DNA of 56,140 bases from Alphaproteobacteria bacterium (lineage in GTDB: Bacteria > Pseudomonadota > Alphaproteobacteria > JAEULC01). A model generated the notes under the pieces. It saw nothing but the letters and a program-made list of their open reading frames with translations. It had not been told where the DNA came from and searched no databases. Position numbers and translations under genes: made by a program. This document shows positions 34,753-43,564 of this stretch, piece after piece (positions within the stretch are counted from its first letter, which is position 1; each line of letters starts with the position of its first letter). The stretch covers positions 1 through 56,140 of the forward strand of contig JADLEG010000144.1 in NCBI GenBank assembly GCA_020846275.1. Reading direction: 5' to 3'.

Positions 34753-36192
34753 ATGACCGAAGCCTGCGAACTGAGCGCCGTGGCGGCCCGCCGATTGATC
34801 GGCCAGCGGAAACTATCCCCGGTCGAATTGCTGGATTCCTGCCTGCGCCGGATCGATCGGGTCAATCCGGCGGTCAACGCCGTGGTGGCGATGGCGGCCG
34901 ACCGGGCGCGGGACGAAGCCCGCAAGGCCGAGCAGGCCGTGATGGCGGGCCAGAAGCTGGGCGTGCTGCACGGGCTGCCGCTGGGGGTGAAGGACCTGGA
35001 GGACACCGAGGGGCTGCGCACCACCTACGGCTCGCTGATCTTCAAGGACAACGTGCCGGCGAAGGACGAGCGCGGGACGGCCGTGCTGCGGGCGGCCGGC
35101 GCGATCGTGGTCGGCAAGACCAACACGCCCGAGTTCGGCGCCGGTGCGAACACGACCAACAAGGTCTACGGCCCGTCGCGCAATCCGTTCGACCCGACCC
35201 GTACCTGCGCCGGCTCGTCGGGCGGGTCGGCGGTGGCGCTGGCCACCGGCATGTTCCCGATCTGCACCGGCTCCGACACCGGCGGGTCCTTGCGCAACCC
35301 GGCGGCGTTTTGCGGCGTGGTGGGGTTCCGCACCTCGCCGGGGCTGGTGCCGAACGAGCGCCGGCCGCTGGGCTGGACCAACCTGTCGGTGCGCGGGCCG
35401 ATGGGCCGGACGGTCGCCGACGCCTGCCTGCTGCTGTCGGCCCAAGCCGGGTTCGATGCCCGCGACCCGCATTCGCGCCCGGTCGATCCGTCGATCTTCC
35501 GCGAGCCGGCGCCGGTCGACCTGTCCTCGCTGCGCGTCGGCTACACCGCCGATTTCGGCGGCCATGTACGCATAGACCAGCGCATCCGCCAGACCTTCGA
35601 GGACCGCATCCGGCGCATCGCGCCGGTATTCAAATCCTGCGCGGAGACCAAGCCCGATTTCGCCGGCGGCGACGAGGTGTTCGAGGTGATCCGCGCGCAG
35701 AACTTCCTGGCCGGGCACCTGGAGAAGTATCGCACGAAGAAGGACCTGCTGGGCCCGAACGTCACCGCCAATGTCGAGCAGGGATTGACGATGACGGGCG
35801 AGGACGTGTCGCGCGCCCATGTCCGCCAGACCCAGATCTTCCGCGCTTTCCAGGCACTCTTCCAGGACATCGACGTGCTGGTCTGCCCGCCCGTGGCGGT
35901 GCCACCTTTCCCGGTCGAGCAGCTCTATGTCGGCGAGATCAACGGCGAGACGCTGCGCACCTATTTCCACTGGCTGGCCCCCGCCTACATGATCACGCTG
36001 ACCGGCAATCCGGCGATCGCGATCCCCTGCGGCCTGGAGCCGACCGGCACGCCGATGAGCCTGCAGATCGTGGGCCCGCATTGCGGCGACAAGTTCGTGA
36101 CGTCGGTCGCGCATGCGCTGGAGCAGCATCTCGCCGGCGATCCCGCCACGGCGCGGCCGGTGCCGGACTTGACCAAGCTCAAGGGAAAGTAA
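34753..36192 (+). CDS. amidase (amidase-signature family)
   Basis: A 479-residue amidase-signature hydrolase that cleaves a carboxamide to acid and ammonia or amine. The Ser-cisSer-Lys triad is visible: the lysine in GLPLGVKDLED (about residue 80), the cis-serine in CAGSSGGSAVALA, and the nucleophile in GSDTGGSLRNPA. Length is normal. AGGAG lies 6 nt before the ATG. It is followed after 4 nt by an M81 metallopeptidase gene, so both are probably one unit handling an amide or peptide-like compound. The true substrate is unknown; GatA-type function is unlikely without gatB/C nearby. Confidence 0.9.
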   Translation: MTEACELSAVAARRLIGQRKLSPVELLDSCLRRIDRVNPAVNAVVAMAADRARDEARKAEQAVMAGQKLGVLHGLPLGVKDLEDTEGLRTTYGSLIFKDNVPAKDERGTAVLRAAGAIVVGKTNTPEFGAGANTTNKVYGPSRNPFDPTRTCAGSSGGSAVALATGMFPICTGSDTGGSLRNPAAFCGVVGFRTSPGLVPNERRPLGWTNLSVRGPMGRTVADACLLLSAQAGFDARDPHSRPVDPSIFREPAPVDLSSLRVGYTADFGGHVRIDQRIRQTFEDRIRRIAPVFKSCAETKPDFAGGDEVFEVIRAQNFLAGHLEKYRTKKDLLGPNVTANVEQGLTMTGEDVSRAHVRQTQIFRAFQALFQDIDVLVCPPVAVPPFPVEQLYVGEINGETLRTYFHWLAPAYMITLTGNPAIAIPCGLEPTGTPMSLQIVGPHCGDKFVTSVAHALEQHLAGDPATARPVPDLTKLKGK

Positions 36193-36196
36193 CGCG

Positions 36197-37684
36197 ATGG
36201 GCGCGCGCATCCTGGTCGGCCAGGTCAAGCACGAGACCAACACCTTCAGCCGCCTGCCGACGGACCTCGATTCCTACGCAAGGCGCCTGCTGGTCTACGG
36301 CGACGACATGTTCCAGCGTCTGGCCGGCACCCGCACGGAGATCGGCGGTTTCCTGCAGGCCGCCCGGCGCAACGGCTGGACCCTGGTGCCGACCGTCGCG
36401 GCCGACGCGACGCCGAGCGGAAAGGTGACGGCCGCTGCCTGGACCGAGCTGTCCGGCACGATCGTCGACGGCCTTGAGCGCGCGGGCAAGGTCGACGGCG
36501 TGCTGCTGGCGCTGCACGGCGCGATGGTGACCGAGGACCAGGACGACGGCGAGGGCGACCTTCTGGCGCGCATCCGCGCCCGCGTCGGACCCGACGTGCC
36601 GGTGATCGCGACGCTGGACCTGCACGCCAACGTCACCGACGCGATGGCGAGCAATGCCAACGCGCTGATCGCCTATCGCACCTATCCGCATGTCGACCAT
36701 GTCGAGCGCGCCGAGCAGGCGGCGGCGCTGATGCAGCGGACGCTCGCCGGCGAGGTGCGACCCGTCTCGGCCGTCGCGCGGCGGGCGACGCTGGACGCGG
36801 TGGATCATGGTCGCACCCATGGCGATCCGAAGGATGCCGGGCCGATGGACCGTATCCTGGCCGAGGCCGCGCGAATCGAAGGGGAGCCAGGCGTGCTGGC
36901 GGTCAGCGTGCATGCCGGCTTCGGCTGGGCCGATATCCGCGACGCTGGCCCCTCGGTTGCCGTCGCGGCCGATGGCGACCGCGATCGCGCGCGATCGGTC
37001 GCCGAGACGCTGATCGACGCGGTGCAGAAGACCCAGGGCCAGGACACCGTCGAGCGCCACAGCCTCGCGGAGGCGATCGCCGAAGCGCGCCGGCGCGGCG
37101 ACAAGCCGCTGGTGCTGGCGGATTTCACCGACAATCCGGGCGGCGGCGGCTACGGCGATGCGACGCGGCTTTTGGGCGCGATGATCGATGCCGGGCTCGT
37201 CGACGCGGCGCTGCACGCCATCAACGATCCGGACGCCGTGCGCGCGGGCCAGGCGGCCGGCACGGGCGCCGAGGTCACGCTGGACCTGGGCGGCAAGATC
37301 GATCCCGCCTATGGCGCGCCGCTGCGCGTGACCGGACGGGTGGCGCGGCTCACCGATGGCAGCTTCGTGTGCGACGGGCCGATGCACAAGGGCGTGCGCC
37401 TGTCGCACGGGCCGACGATGGTGCTGGCGATCGGCGGCATCGACGTGATCGTCACGTCGAACCGCATGCAGACGACCGACCTGCAGGCCTTCCTGTCCCA
37501 GGGCATCGATCCGCGCCGGAAGTCGGTGCTGGCGCTCAAATCCTCGCAGCATTTCCGCGCCGCGTTCGCGCCGATCGCCCGCAAGATCATGCTGGCCGAT
37601 GGCGGCGCGCTATGCTCGCCCGACTACCGGCGCTTTGCCTACCGCAAGCTGCGCCGGCCGATCTGGCCGCTTGATCCGGCCTAG
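36197..37684 (+). CDS. M81 family metallopeptidase (MlrC-like)
   Basis: A 495-residue protein of the M81/MlrC family, named after the last step of microcystin breakdown but present in many bacteria that never meet that toxin. Family features are the opening GQVKHETNTFS, the metal-site stretch VIATLDLHANVTDAM with YRTYPHVDHVERAEQA, VHAGFGWADI, and FTDNPGGGGYGD. Residues from about 300 to the end form the C-terminal domain ending in DGGALCSPDY. It lies 4 nt behind the amidase gene. Confidence 0.9.
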   Translation: MGARILVGQVKHETNTFSRLPTDLDSYARRLLVYGDDMFQRLAGTRTEIGGFLQAARRNGWTLVPTVAADATPSGKVTAAAWTELSGTIVDGLERAGKVDGVLLALHGAMVTEDQDDGEGDLLARIRARVGPDVPVIATLDLHANVTDAMASNANALIAYRTYPHVDHVERAEQAAALMQRTLAGEVRPVSAVARRATLDAVDHGRTHGDPKDAGPMDRILAEAARIEGEPGVLAVSVHAGFGWADIRDAGPSVAVAADGDRDRARSVAETLIDAVQKTQGQDTVERHSLAEAIAEARRRGDKPLVLADFTDNPGGGGYGDATRLLGAMIDAGLVDAALHAINDPDAVRAGQAAGTGAEVTLDLGGKIDPAYGAPLRVTGRVARLTDGSFVCDGPMHKGVRLSHGPTMVLAIGGIDVIVTSNRMQTTDLQAFLSQGIDPRRKSVLALKSSQHFRAAFAPIARKIMLADGGALCSPDYRRFAYRKLRRPIWPLDPA

Positions 37685-37853
37685 AAAGCCCAATAGATCA
37701 GTGGCTTAGTCGATCCCGCGCCAGACCCGCGCCGCGACCGTAACGGGTTCTTTACACTGCGCCGGTACGGTGCTTGCAGGTGGAACAGCGGCCAATCGTC
37801 CCGGCCATCATCCACGGCCCACAAGGCGCCAGGCAGAACGCTGGAGGTTGCCG

Positions 37854-39161
37854 ATGCTCTATCACATGCATGAAATGCAGCACATGGCCATGATGCCGGC
37901 ACGCATGATTGCCGAGATGCTGAGCCATACGCTGAAGAATCCTTGGAACCCGATGTCGCACATGGGGTTTGCGAAGAGCATCGGCTCCGCGGCCGAGGTG
38001 TTCCATCACATGACCGAGCGCTACGGGCGCCCGGCCTGGGATATCGAGTCGGTGGAGATCGGCGGCAAGTCGGTGCCGGTCGAGGAAGAGGTGCTGATCC
38101 GGCGCACCTATTGCCACCTGCTGCACTTCCGCACGCCCGAGAAGCGCAAGGACCCGCGCCTCTTGATCGTCGCGCCGATGTCCGGGCATTTCGCCACGCT
38201 GCTGCGCGGCACGGTCGAGGGCCTGCTGCCCGGCCACGACGTCTACATCACGGACTGGCAGGACTGCCGCAACATCACGACCGCGACCGACCGCTTCAAC
38301 CTCAACGATTACATCGACTACATCATCGACTTCCTGCACTTCCTGGGGCCGAACACGCATGTCCTGGCGGTCTGCCAGCCCAGCGTTCCGGGGCTCGCGG
38401 CCGTGTCGGTGATGTCGGCCTGGGGCGATCTGTGCGCGCCCGCCAGCATGACGCTGATCGGCGGGCCGATCGACACGCGCGAGAACCCGACCGCGGTCAA
38501 CAAACTGGCGCTGGAACACCCGATCGAGTGGTTCGAGTCGAACGTCATCACCACGGTCCCGCCGCCCTATGTCGGCGCGGGCCGCAAGGTCTATCCGGGC
38601 TTCATCCAGCTCACCAACTTCATCTCGATGAACATGGAGAAGCACCAGGAATCGATGAACCAGCTCTTCGAGCACCTGGTGCGCGGCGACGAGGAAGAGG
38701 CCGAGAAGCGCCGCAGCTTCTATCAGGAATACCTGGCGGTGATGGACCTGCCGGCCGAGTTCTACCTGCAGACCGTGAAGACGGTGTTCCAGGATCACGC
38801 CCTGCCGAAGAACGAGATGATCGCGCGCTGGCACCCCGTGCTGCCGGAGAAGATCAAGCGGTCGGCGATCCTGTGCATCGAGGGCGAGCTGGATGACATC
38901 TCGGGCGTCGGCCAGACCAAGGCCGCGCTGAAGCTGGCCAAGGGCCTGTCCTCGGACAAGAAGCACTATCACCTGCAGAAGGGCGTGGGGCACTACGGCG
39001 TGTTCAACGGCGGGCGCTTCCGCCGCGACGTGGTGCCGGTGATCGCGAAGTTCATCCGCGAGCATGACCTCGAACATCGCGCGCGCCCCGCCGGCCGCAA
39101 GCCGGCCAAGGCCAACGGCAGCAAGCGACCCCGCAAGCAGGTCAACGGCCGGCACGCCTGA
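37854..39161 (+). CDS. phaZ: intracellular polyhydroxybutyrate depolymerase
   Basis: A 435-residue alpha/beta hydrolase that breaks down storage polyhydroxyalkanoate granules in the cytoplasm. The nucleophile motif is AVCQPSVPG with C174, where other hydrolases have a lipase-box serine; this VCQP motif is diagnostic for intracellular PHB depolymerases. Also seen are YITDWQDCRNI, the acid-bearing IEGELDDISG and the late histidine in GVGHYGVFNG. The last 25 residues are a Lys/Arg-rich tail that may touch the polymer or DNA-bound phasins. GGAGG precedes the ATG. Confidence 0.93.
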   Translation: MLYHMHEMQHMAMMPARMIAEMLSHTLKNPWNPMSHMGFAKSIGSAAEVFHHMTERYGRPAWDIESVEIGGKSVPVEEEVLIRRTYCHLLHFRTPEKRKDPRLLIVAPMSGHFATLLRGTVEGLLPGHDVYITDWQDCRNITTATDRFNLNDYIDYIIDFLHFLGPNTHVLAVCQPSVPGLAAVSVMSAWGDLCAPASMTLIGGPIDTRENPTAVNKLALEHPIEWFESNVITTVPPPYVGAGRKVYPGFIQLTNFISMNMEKHQESMNQLFEHLVRGDEEEAEKRRSFYQEYLAVMDLPAEFYLQTVKTVFQDHALPKNEMIARWHPVLPEKIKRSAILCIEGELDDISGVGQTKAALKLAKGLSSDKKHYHLQKGVGHYGVFNGGRFRRDVVPVIAKFIREHDLEHRARPAGRKPAKANGSKRPRKQVNGRHA

Positions 39162-39211
39162 CCGCGCCTCTCCCTGAAGCCCGCCCGTCCGGCGCGAAGC
39201 CGCGGCGCGGC

Positions 39212-39292
39212 GCGCCTAAAAAACGCTACCCTATAAAGGGTTAGGCGCTTTTCCCGCTTCCGCGGGAACAGGGCGGCTTGGTAGAGCGTTTT
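39212..39292. repeat. composite nested palindromic intergenic element
   Basis: Four interleaved perfect inverted repeats occur in 81 bp: GCGCCTAA (39212-39219) with TTAGGCGC (39241-39248); inside it ACCCT-ATAA-AGGGT (39228-39241); TTCCCGC-TTCC-GCGGGAA (39251-39268); and AAAACGCT (39220-39227) with AGCGTTTT (39285-39292) enclosing much of the rest. This looks like a mobile palindromic (REP/BIME- or MITE-like) intergenic unit able to fold in alternative ways. It may also stop transcription from the depolymerase gene. Confidence 0.7.
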
Positions 39293-39327
39293 CCCCGGGT
39301 AGGATGAGCCCCAGAGGGGAAACGGCC

Positions 39328-39566
39328 ATGCGAACGAATATCGCGATCGCTGCCCTGGCCTTGATCTGTTGGACCGGCCTGGGCGCCGCCGAGGACACTT
39401 CCACCCCGCGCCATCGCGCCTGGACCGGCCCGCGTCCTCTACGTCCGTATCGCTTCCCGCGCAGCGGACGGCCGAGCCTGCGGCATGCGCCGCGCTGTGC
39501 CGGCTGTTCGAGTTCATGGGCTCGCTTGAGCGTCGGCCGCCGGCTGATTCCGTCCCTTCGAGCTAG
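39328..39566 (+). pseudogene. doubtful short secreted reading frame or gene remnant
   Basis: AGAGGGGA at 39312-39319 precedes an ATG at 39328 whose first 23 residues, MRTNIAIAALALICWTGLGA, make a convincing signal peptide. After about 35 residues the frame becomes Arg/Pro-rich and runs on into the next gene, while another frame ending at 39566 gives a more protein-like stretch with several cysteines. This pattern fits a decayed or frameshifted small secreted protein, but chance is not excluded. Confidence 0.25.
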
Positions 39567-39673
39567 TATTCCGTTCCACCTCGACTCCCTCCGCCTGTCG
39601 GGGGCAATATCACGCACGGCCTATCGTGGCCGGGGGTGCTTCCCGTGGGGCGAAGAGCAGAGCGGAGGGACAT

Positions 39674-40648
39674 GTGCTGAAGACGATGATGCGCTGCCTA
39701 GGACCAGCCATGACGGCGGCGGCAATTGCCGTTGCCGCGCCGGCCCAGGCGCAGACAATCGAGTTCGTGGCCGGTCAGCTCGGCGGCGGCTGGTACGTAA
39801 TGGCGACCGGAATGGCCAAGCTGATGCAGGACAAGAACGCGGGACTACAGGTCAAGGTGGTGCCGGGCGGGGGTACGGCCAACCCGACCAAGGTCGAGCA
39901 GGGACAAAGCCAGCTCGGCATGGGGCTCGACATCTTTTCCAAGGCCGCCCATGACGGCACCGGCATCTACGAGGGCAAGCCACACAAGAAGCTGCGCATG
40001 GTCGGCCAGAGCTTTTCGGACAACTATCTCCACTTCATCCGTGCCGCCGGGACGACGGAGAAGCTCGACACGATCATGAAGCAGAAGAACATCAAGATCG
40101 GCGTCACCAAGGCTGGCTCGTCGGACGAGATGAGCTACCGCTTCGTGATGGACCACTACGGGCAGTCTTACGATAAGCTGCGCGGCAATGGCTGGAAGAT
40201 CGTGCAGGGGGACTACAACGACCTGGCCTCGGCGTTCAAGGACGGCCAAGTGGACTACATCTTCATCGTTCTTGGCATTCCGGGCGCAGCGGTGATCGAC
40301 ATGTCAAAGGGCCGCAAAGCCGAGCTCCTGGGCTGGCCCGACGAGTTGGCTGGCGCCATGGCGACCAAATACGGTTATTCGCGCGGCGCCTTTCCCAGGA
40401 CGACCTATCCCGATGCGCAGGCTGGCGATGTGCCGACGATCATCATGGCGACGACCTTGATGACCAGTGCCGACGTGTCGGACGATGTCGTCTACAAGGT
40501 GACCAAGACGCTGTGCGAGAACACCGCCGACCTGCCAAAGATCCATGCCAGCATGGACGTCTTCGACTGCAAGACTGCGGTGAAGACCCAGCCCGTGCCG
40601 GTGCATCCGGGTGCGGCAAAGTACTACAAGGAAAAGGGCTTGATGTAG
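39674..40648 (+). CDS. TAXI family TRAP transporter solute-binding protein
   Basis: A 324-residue periplasmic binding protein of the TAXI subfamily. The signal peptide runs to APAQA-QTIEF. Typical features follow: AGQLGGGWYVMATGMAKL, VVPGGGTANPTKVEQG and a C-terminal PVHPGAAKYYKEKGL. GTG at 39674 is chosen because GGAGG lies 5 nt upstream; ATG at 39686 would be 17 nt from it. It is followed, after a strong hairpin, by the fused permease, so the two make one TRAP importer driven by an ion gradient, probably for an organic acid. Confidence 0.9.
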   Translation: MLKTMMRCLGPAMTAAAIAVAAPAQAQTIEFVAGQLGGGWYVMATGMAKLMQDKNAGLQVKVVPGGGTANPTKVEQGQSQLGMGLDIFSKAAHDGTGIYEGKPHKKLRMVGQSFSDNYLHFIRAAGTTEKLDTIMKQKNIKIGVTKAGSSDEMSYRFVMDHYGQSYDKLRGNGWKIVQGDYNDLASAFKDGQVDYIFIVLGIPGAAVIDMSKGRKAELLGWPDELAGAMATKYGYSRGAFPRTTYPDAQAGDVPTIIMATTLMTSADVSDDVVYKVTKTLCENTADLPKIHASMDVFDCKTAVKTQPVPVHPGAAKYYKEKGLM

Positions 40649-40671
40649 CACCCGTCTAAGGGTGCGGCAGA

Positions 40672-40700
40672 CCGGCGCCGACGGGGAAGGTCGGCGCCGG
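40672..40700 (+). terminator. intercistronic hairpin between TAXI binding protein and permease
   Basis: A perfect 11-bp inverted repeat, CCGGCGCCGAC (40672-40682) and GTCGGCGCCGG (40690-40700), with a 7-nt loop, is followed by CCTTCGTTCT rather than a true T-run. Inside an operon this should act as a leaky terminator or 3'-end stabiliser, giving more binding protein than permease. Confidence 0.65.
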
Positions 40701-40726
40701 CCTTCGTTCTGGGGGATGTTCTCGCC

Positions 40727-42622
40727 ATGCGCGAGCTTAAGGGCCGCATCGGAACCGCCGTCGCCATCTGGGCCGTCGCCGCCACGCTGTTCCAGCTCTG
40801 GACCTCGGGCTTCGGCTTCTTCGAACCAAGGACCCAGCGCTCGTACCACCTGCTGTTCCTGCTGCCGATCGCGTTCCTGTATTTCCGCGCCGACGCCAAG
40901 CGTTCGCCCGCGGATCACCCCTCGCCGCTCGATTGGCTGCTCGCCTTCCTGTCGCTTCTGCCGAACCTCTATTCGATCTGGGAGGCGAACCGCATCAACC
41001 TGCGGTTCGAGAACGTCGATGCCTTGACTCCAGGCGAGTGGGCGATGGGCATCCTGGCCACGTTGCTGGTGCTCGAGGCATTGCGCCGCGCCGTCACGCC
41101 GGTCATGGCGGGACTGGTCAGCATCGGCATCTTCTATCTGTTCACGACCGAGTACATGCCGGGGCTCCTTCACTACCGCGACATGTCGCTCTCAGAGATC
41201 GTCGAATCGATGTATCTGCTGAACGGCATGGGCATGTATGGCGCGATCACCGGCATCTCGTCGACGATGGTTGCCGTTTTCATCATCTTCGGCGCTTTCA
41301 TCGAGTTGAGCGGGGTCGGCCGGCTGTTCCACAACCTGGGAACCAAGGTCGCCGGCAAGCAATCCGGCGGGCCGGCCAAGGTCGAGGTCATTTCCTCCGC
41401 GCTGTTCGGCACGATCAGCGGATCGTCCACGGCCAATGTGTTTGCCACCGGTTCCTTCACGATTCCTGCGATGATCAAGCTGGGCTACCGGCCGCATTTC
41501 GCGGCCGGAGTTGAGGCATCGTCCAGCGTCGGCGGCCAGATCATGCCGCCGGTGATGGGCGCCGGCGCCTTCGTGATGGCGGAGATCACCAACATCCCCT
41601 ACTCGCAGATCGTGATCGCCGCCATCCTTGGCTCCGTGTGCTACTTCCTGATGATCATGGTCAGCGTTCATTTCGAGGCCAAGCGGCTGGCGCTGAAGGG
41701 CGTCGATCCGTCGGAAATCCCGAGCTGGAGCGAAATCCTCAAGGACCTCCATCTGCTGCTGCCGGTCGTCATCCTGATGACCATGTTGATGGTCGACTAT
41801 TCCGCGCACTACTCCGCCTTCTGGGCCACGCTTTCGGTGGTTGCGTGTTCATGGCTGCGCAAGGATACGCGGCTCTATCCGCGCGACATTTGGCGCATGA
41901 TGGCGAATGGCGGCCGCAACATGGCCATCGTCGCGCTTGCCTGCGCCGGGGCTGGAATGTTCGTCGCCTGCCTGACCGTCACCGGGGTGGTGATCTCGAT
42001 CTCGACATTGATCACGTCGGTGTCGGGCGGAAACTTGATGATCGCCGGCGCCATGCTGATGGTCACGACGCTGATCCTGGGCATGGGCGTGCCGACCACG
42101 GCCGCCTACGTGATCGGCGCCGCGATCGGCGCGCCGCTGCTGATCGGCATGGGCGTGCCGGTGCTGGCAGCACACATGTTCGTGTTCTACTTCTCGATCC
42201 TGGCAGACGCGACCCCGCCCGTGTCCGTCGCGTCCTATGCGGCGGCGTCGATCGCACGCGCCGATCCGATGAAGACCGGCCTGGTCGCCGCGCGCCTGGC
42301 GATCGCCGGCTTCGTGGTAGGTTTCAACTATCTCTATACCCCTGCGCTGCTGATGCAGGGACCTGTCATCGACATCATCGCCGAGCTGCTGGTCAACATG
42401 CTGGGCCTCACCTTGATGGCCGCGGCGATGTCCGGGTTCTTCACCGGCCCGATCGCGCTGCCCTGGCGGCTTCCGCTGGGCGTGTTTGGCCTCGGGATCG
42501 TCTTGCTTGAAACCATGCCGGTATGGCCGCGCGTCGGCATGGAGGCGCTGGCAATGCTGGCGTTGCACCTGCTGCGCGGATCGATCGGCGGGCGCCAGGC
42601 CGCCGCTGCTGCTAGACCATAG
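40727..42622 (+). CDS. TRAP transporter fused permease (DctQM-like, TAXI type)
   Basis: A 631-residue inner-membrane protein with about 14-16 hydrophobic segments, in which small and large TRAP subunits are fused. The large-subunit core is easily read: FGTISGSSTANVFATGSFT, VEASSSVGGQIMPPVMGAGA, GMGVPTTAAYVIGAAIGAP and the ADATPPVSVASYAAASIA block. It carries the solute delivered by the TAXI protein just upstream. The next gene starts 14 nt later. Confidence 0.93.
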   Translation: MRELKGRIGTAVAIWAVAATLFQLWTSGFGFFEPRTQRSYHLLFLLPIAFLYFRADAKRSPADHPSPLDWLLAFLSLLPNLYSIWEANRINLRFENVDALTPGEWAMGILATLLVLEALRRAVTPVMAGLVSIGIFYLFTTEYMPGLLHYRDMSLSEIVESMYLLNGMGMYGAITGISSTMVAVFIIFGAFIELSGVGRLFHNLGTKVAGKQSGGPAKVEVISSALFGTISGSSTANVFATGSFTIPAMIKLGYRPHFAAGVEASSSVGGQIMPPVMGAGAFVMAEITNIPYSQIVIAAILGSVCYFLMIMVSVHFEAKRLALKGVDPSEIPSWSEILKDLHLLLPVVILMTMLMVDYSAHYSAFWATLSVVACSWLRKDTRLYPRDIWRMMANGGRNMAIVALACAGAGMFVACLTVTGVVISISTLITSVSGGNLMIAGAMLMVTTLILGMGVPTTAAYVIGAAIGAPLLIGMGVPVLAAHMFVFYFSILADATPPVSVASYAAASIARADPMKTGLVAARLAIAGFVVGFNYLYTPALLMQGPVIDIIAELLVNMLGLTLMAAAMSGFFTGPIALPWRLPLGVFGLGIVLLETMPVWPRVGMEALAMLALHLLRGSIGGRQAAAAARP

Positions 42623-42636
42623 GAACGCGACCCGCC

Positions 42637-43413
42637 ATGAACATCCGCACCAACACGCCGGAACGCATCGCCCATGGCGGCAAGGCCGTCTATGGCGCCA
42701 GGCTCGGCATACTGATGCTCGAAGCGCGCTTTCCGCGCATTCCCGGCGACATGGGCAACGCGTTGAGCTGGCCCTTCCCGGTGCTCTACAAAGTGGTGCG
42801 CGGCGCGTCGCCGCAGCGCGTGGTGCGCGAGCGCGCCGAGGGGCTGCGCGACGCCTTCATCGACGCGGCGAAGGAGCTGGTGAACGACGGCGCCGACGGC
42901 ATCACGACGAATTGCGGGTTCCTGTCCGTGTTCCAGAAGGAGATCGCGGCGGCCGTCGGCGTGCCCGTGGCCACGTCGTCGCTGATGCAGGTGCCCTTCG
43001 TCGAACGCCTGCTGCCGCCCGGCAGGCGCGTCGGCGTGCTGACCGTCTCGCGGCGCACCCTGATGCCCGAGCACCTGGCGTCGGCCGGCGTCGCCGCCGA
43101 CACGCCCGTCATGGGCACGGAGGACGGCGAGGAGTTCACCCGCGTGCTGATCGACGGCGAGGTGACGATGGACGTCGCCGCCGCCGAGCGCGACATCCTG
43201 CGCTTCGGCACGGAGCTGGTGAAGCGCAACCCTGAGGTCGGGGCCATCGTGCTGGAATGCACCAACATGATTCCCTACGCCCGCGCGCTCAGCGAGACGG
43301 TCGGCCTGCCGGTCTACGACATGTACAACTTCGCCTGCTGGTTCCACGGCGGGCTAGTGCCGCGCGACTTCGACCTGCCCGGAAGTGCCGCGCGGGAGTG
43401 GCGCGAGCGGTAG
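42637..43413 (+). CDS. Asp/Glu-racemase superfamily protein (maleate-isomerase-like)
   Basis: A 258-residue cytosolic protein of the aspartate/glutamate racemase superfamily, which also contains maleate cis-trans isomerase and arylmalonate decarboxylase. The two cysteine motifs expected in the two half-domains are GITTNCGFLSVFQ (first) and VLECTNMIPYARA (second). It follows the TAXI-TRAP permease by 14 nt, so the transported solute is probably its substrate or a relative, such as a dicarboxylate or hydantoin-like acid. The exact reaction cannot be told. Confidence 0.82.
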   Translation: MNIRTNTPERIAHGGKAVYGARLGILMLEARFPRIPGDMGNALSWPFPVLYKVVRGASPQRVVRERAEGLRDAFIDAAKELVNDGADGITTNCGFLSVFQKEIAAAVGVPVATSSLMQVPFVERLLPPGRRVGVLTVSRRTLMPEHLASAGVAADTPVMGTEDGEEFTRVLIDGEVTMDVAAAERDILRFGTELVKRNPEVGAIVLECTNMIPYARALSETVGLPVYDMYNFACWFHGGLVPRDFDLPGSAAREWRER

Positions 43414-43443
43414 GCACGCCGACGCCGCCTTCGTCTCCTGGCA

Positions 43444-43465
43444 TGGCCGGCCTCCGAGCCGGCCA
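43444..43465. terminator. hairpin after the racemase-family gene
   Basis: TGGCCGGC (43444-43451) and GCCGGCCA (43458-43465) form a perfect 8-bp stem with a 6-nt loop in the gap between two convergent genes. There is no T-run, so it would work at best as a Rho-assisted end or as a barrier. Confidence 0.4.
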
Positions 43466-43564
43466 GCCACGCTTCAAGGATTCACCGCCTCGGCGGCTCA
43501 CGCGACGCCCCTCCCCTTGACCCCCTTCCGCAATGAAAAGGGCAAGCGCGAAGGCGGCTCTTAC

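Larger units (their letters stand above)
39162..39673. other. 512-bp intergenic region with a palindromic element
   Basis: Between the PHB depolymerase and the TAXI binding-protein gene. It contains the nested palindromic element at 39212-39292 and a doubtful short secreted reading frame beginning at 39328. The last 80 bp are AT-poorer and carry GGAGGGA just before the GTG start at 39674. I see no other gene. Confidence 0.6.

Noticed and set aside
39304..39954. Full 216-codon frame including the signal-peptide-like start at 39328
   Set aside because: It overlaps the TAXI gene by about 280 bp and turns into Arg/Gly-rich shadow sequence, so only the first part was kept as a doubtful remnant.
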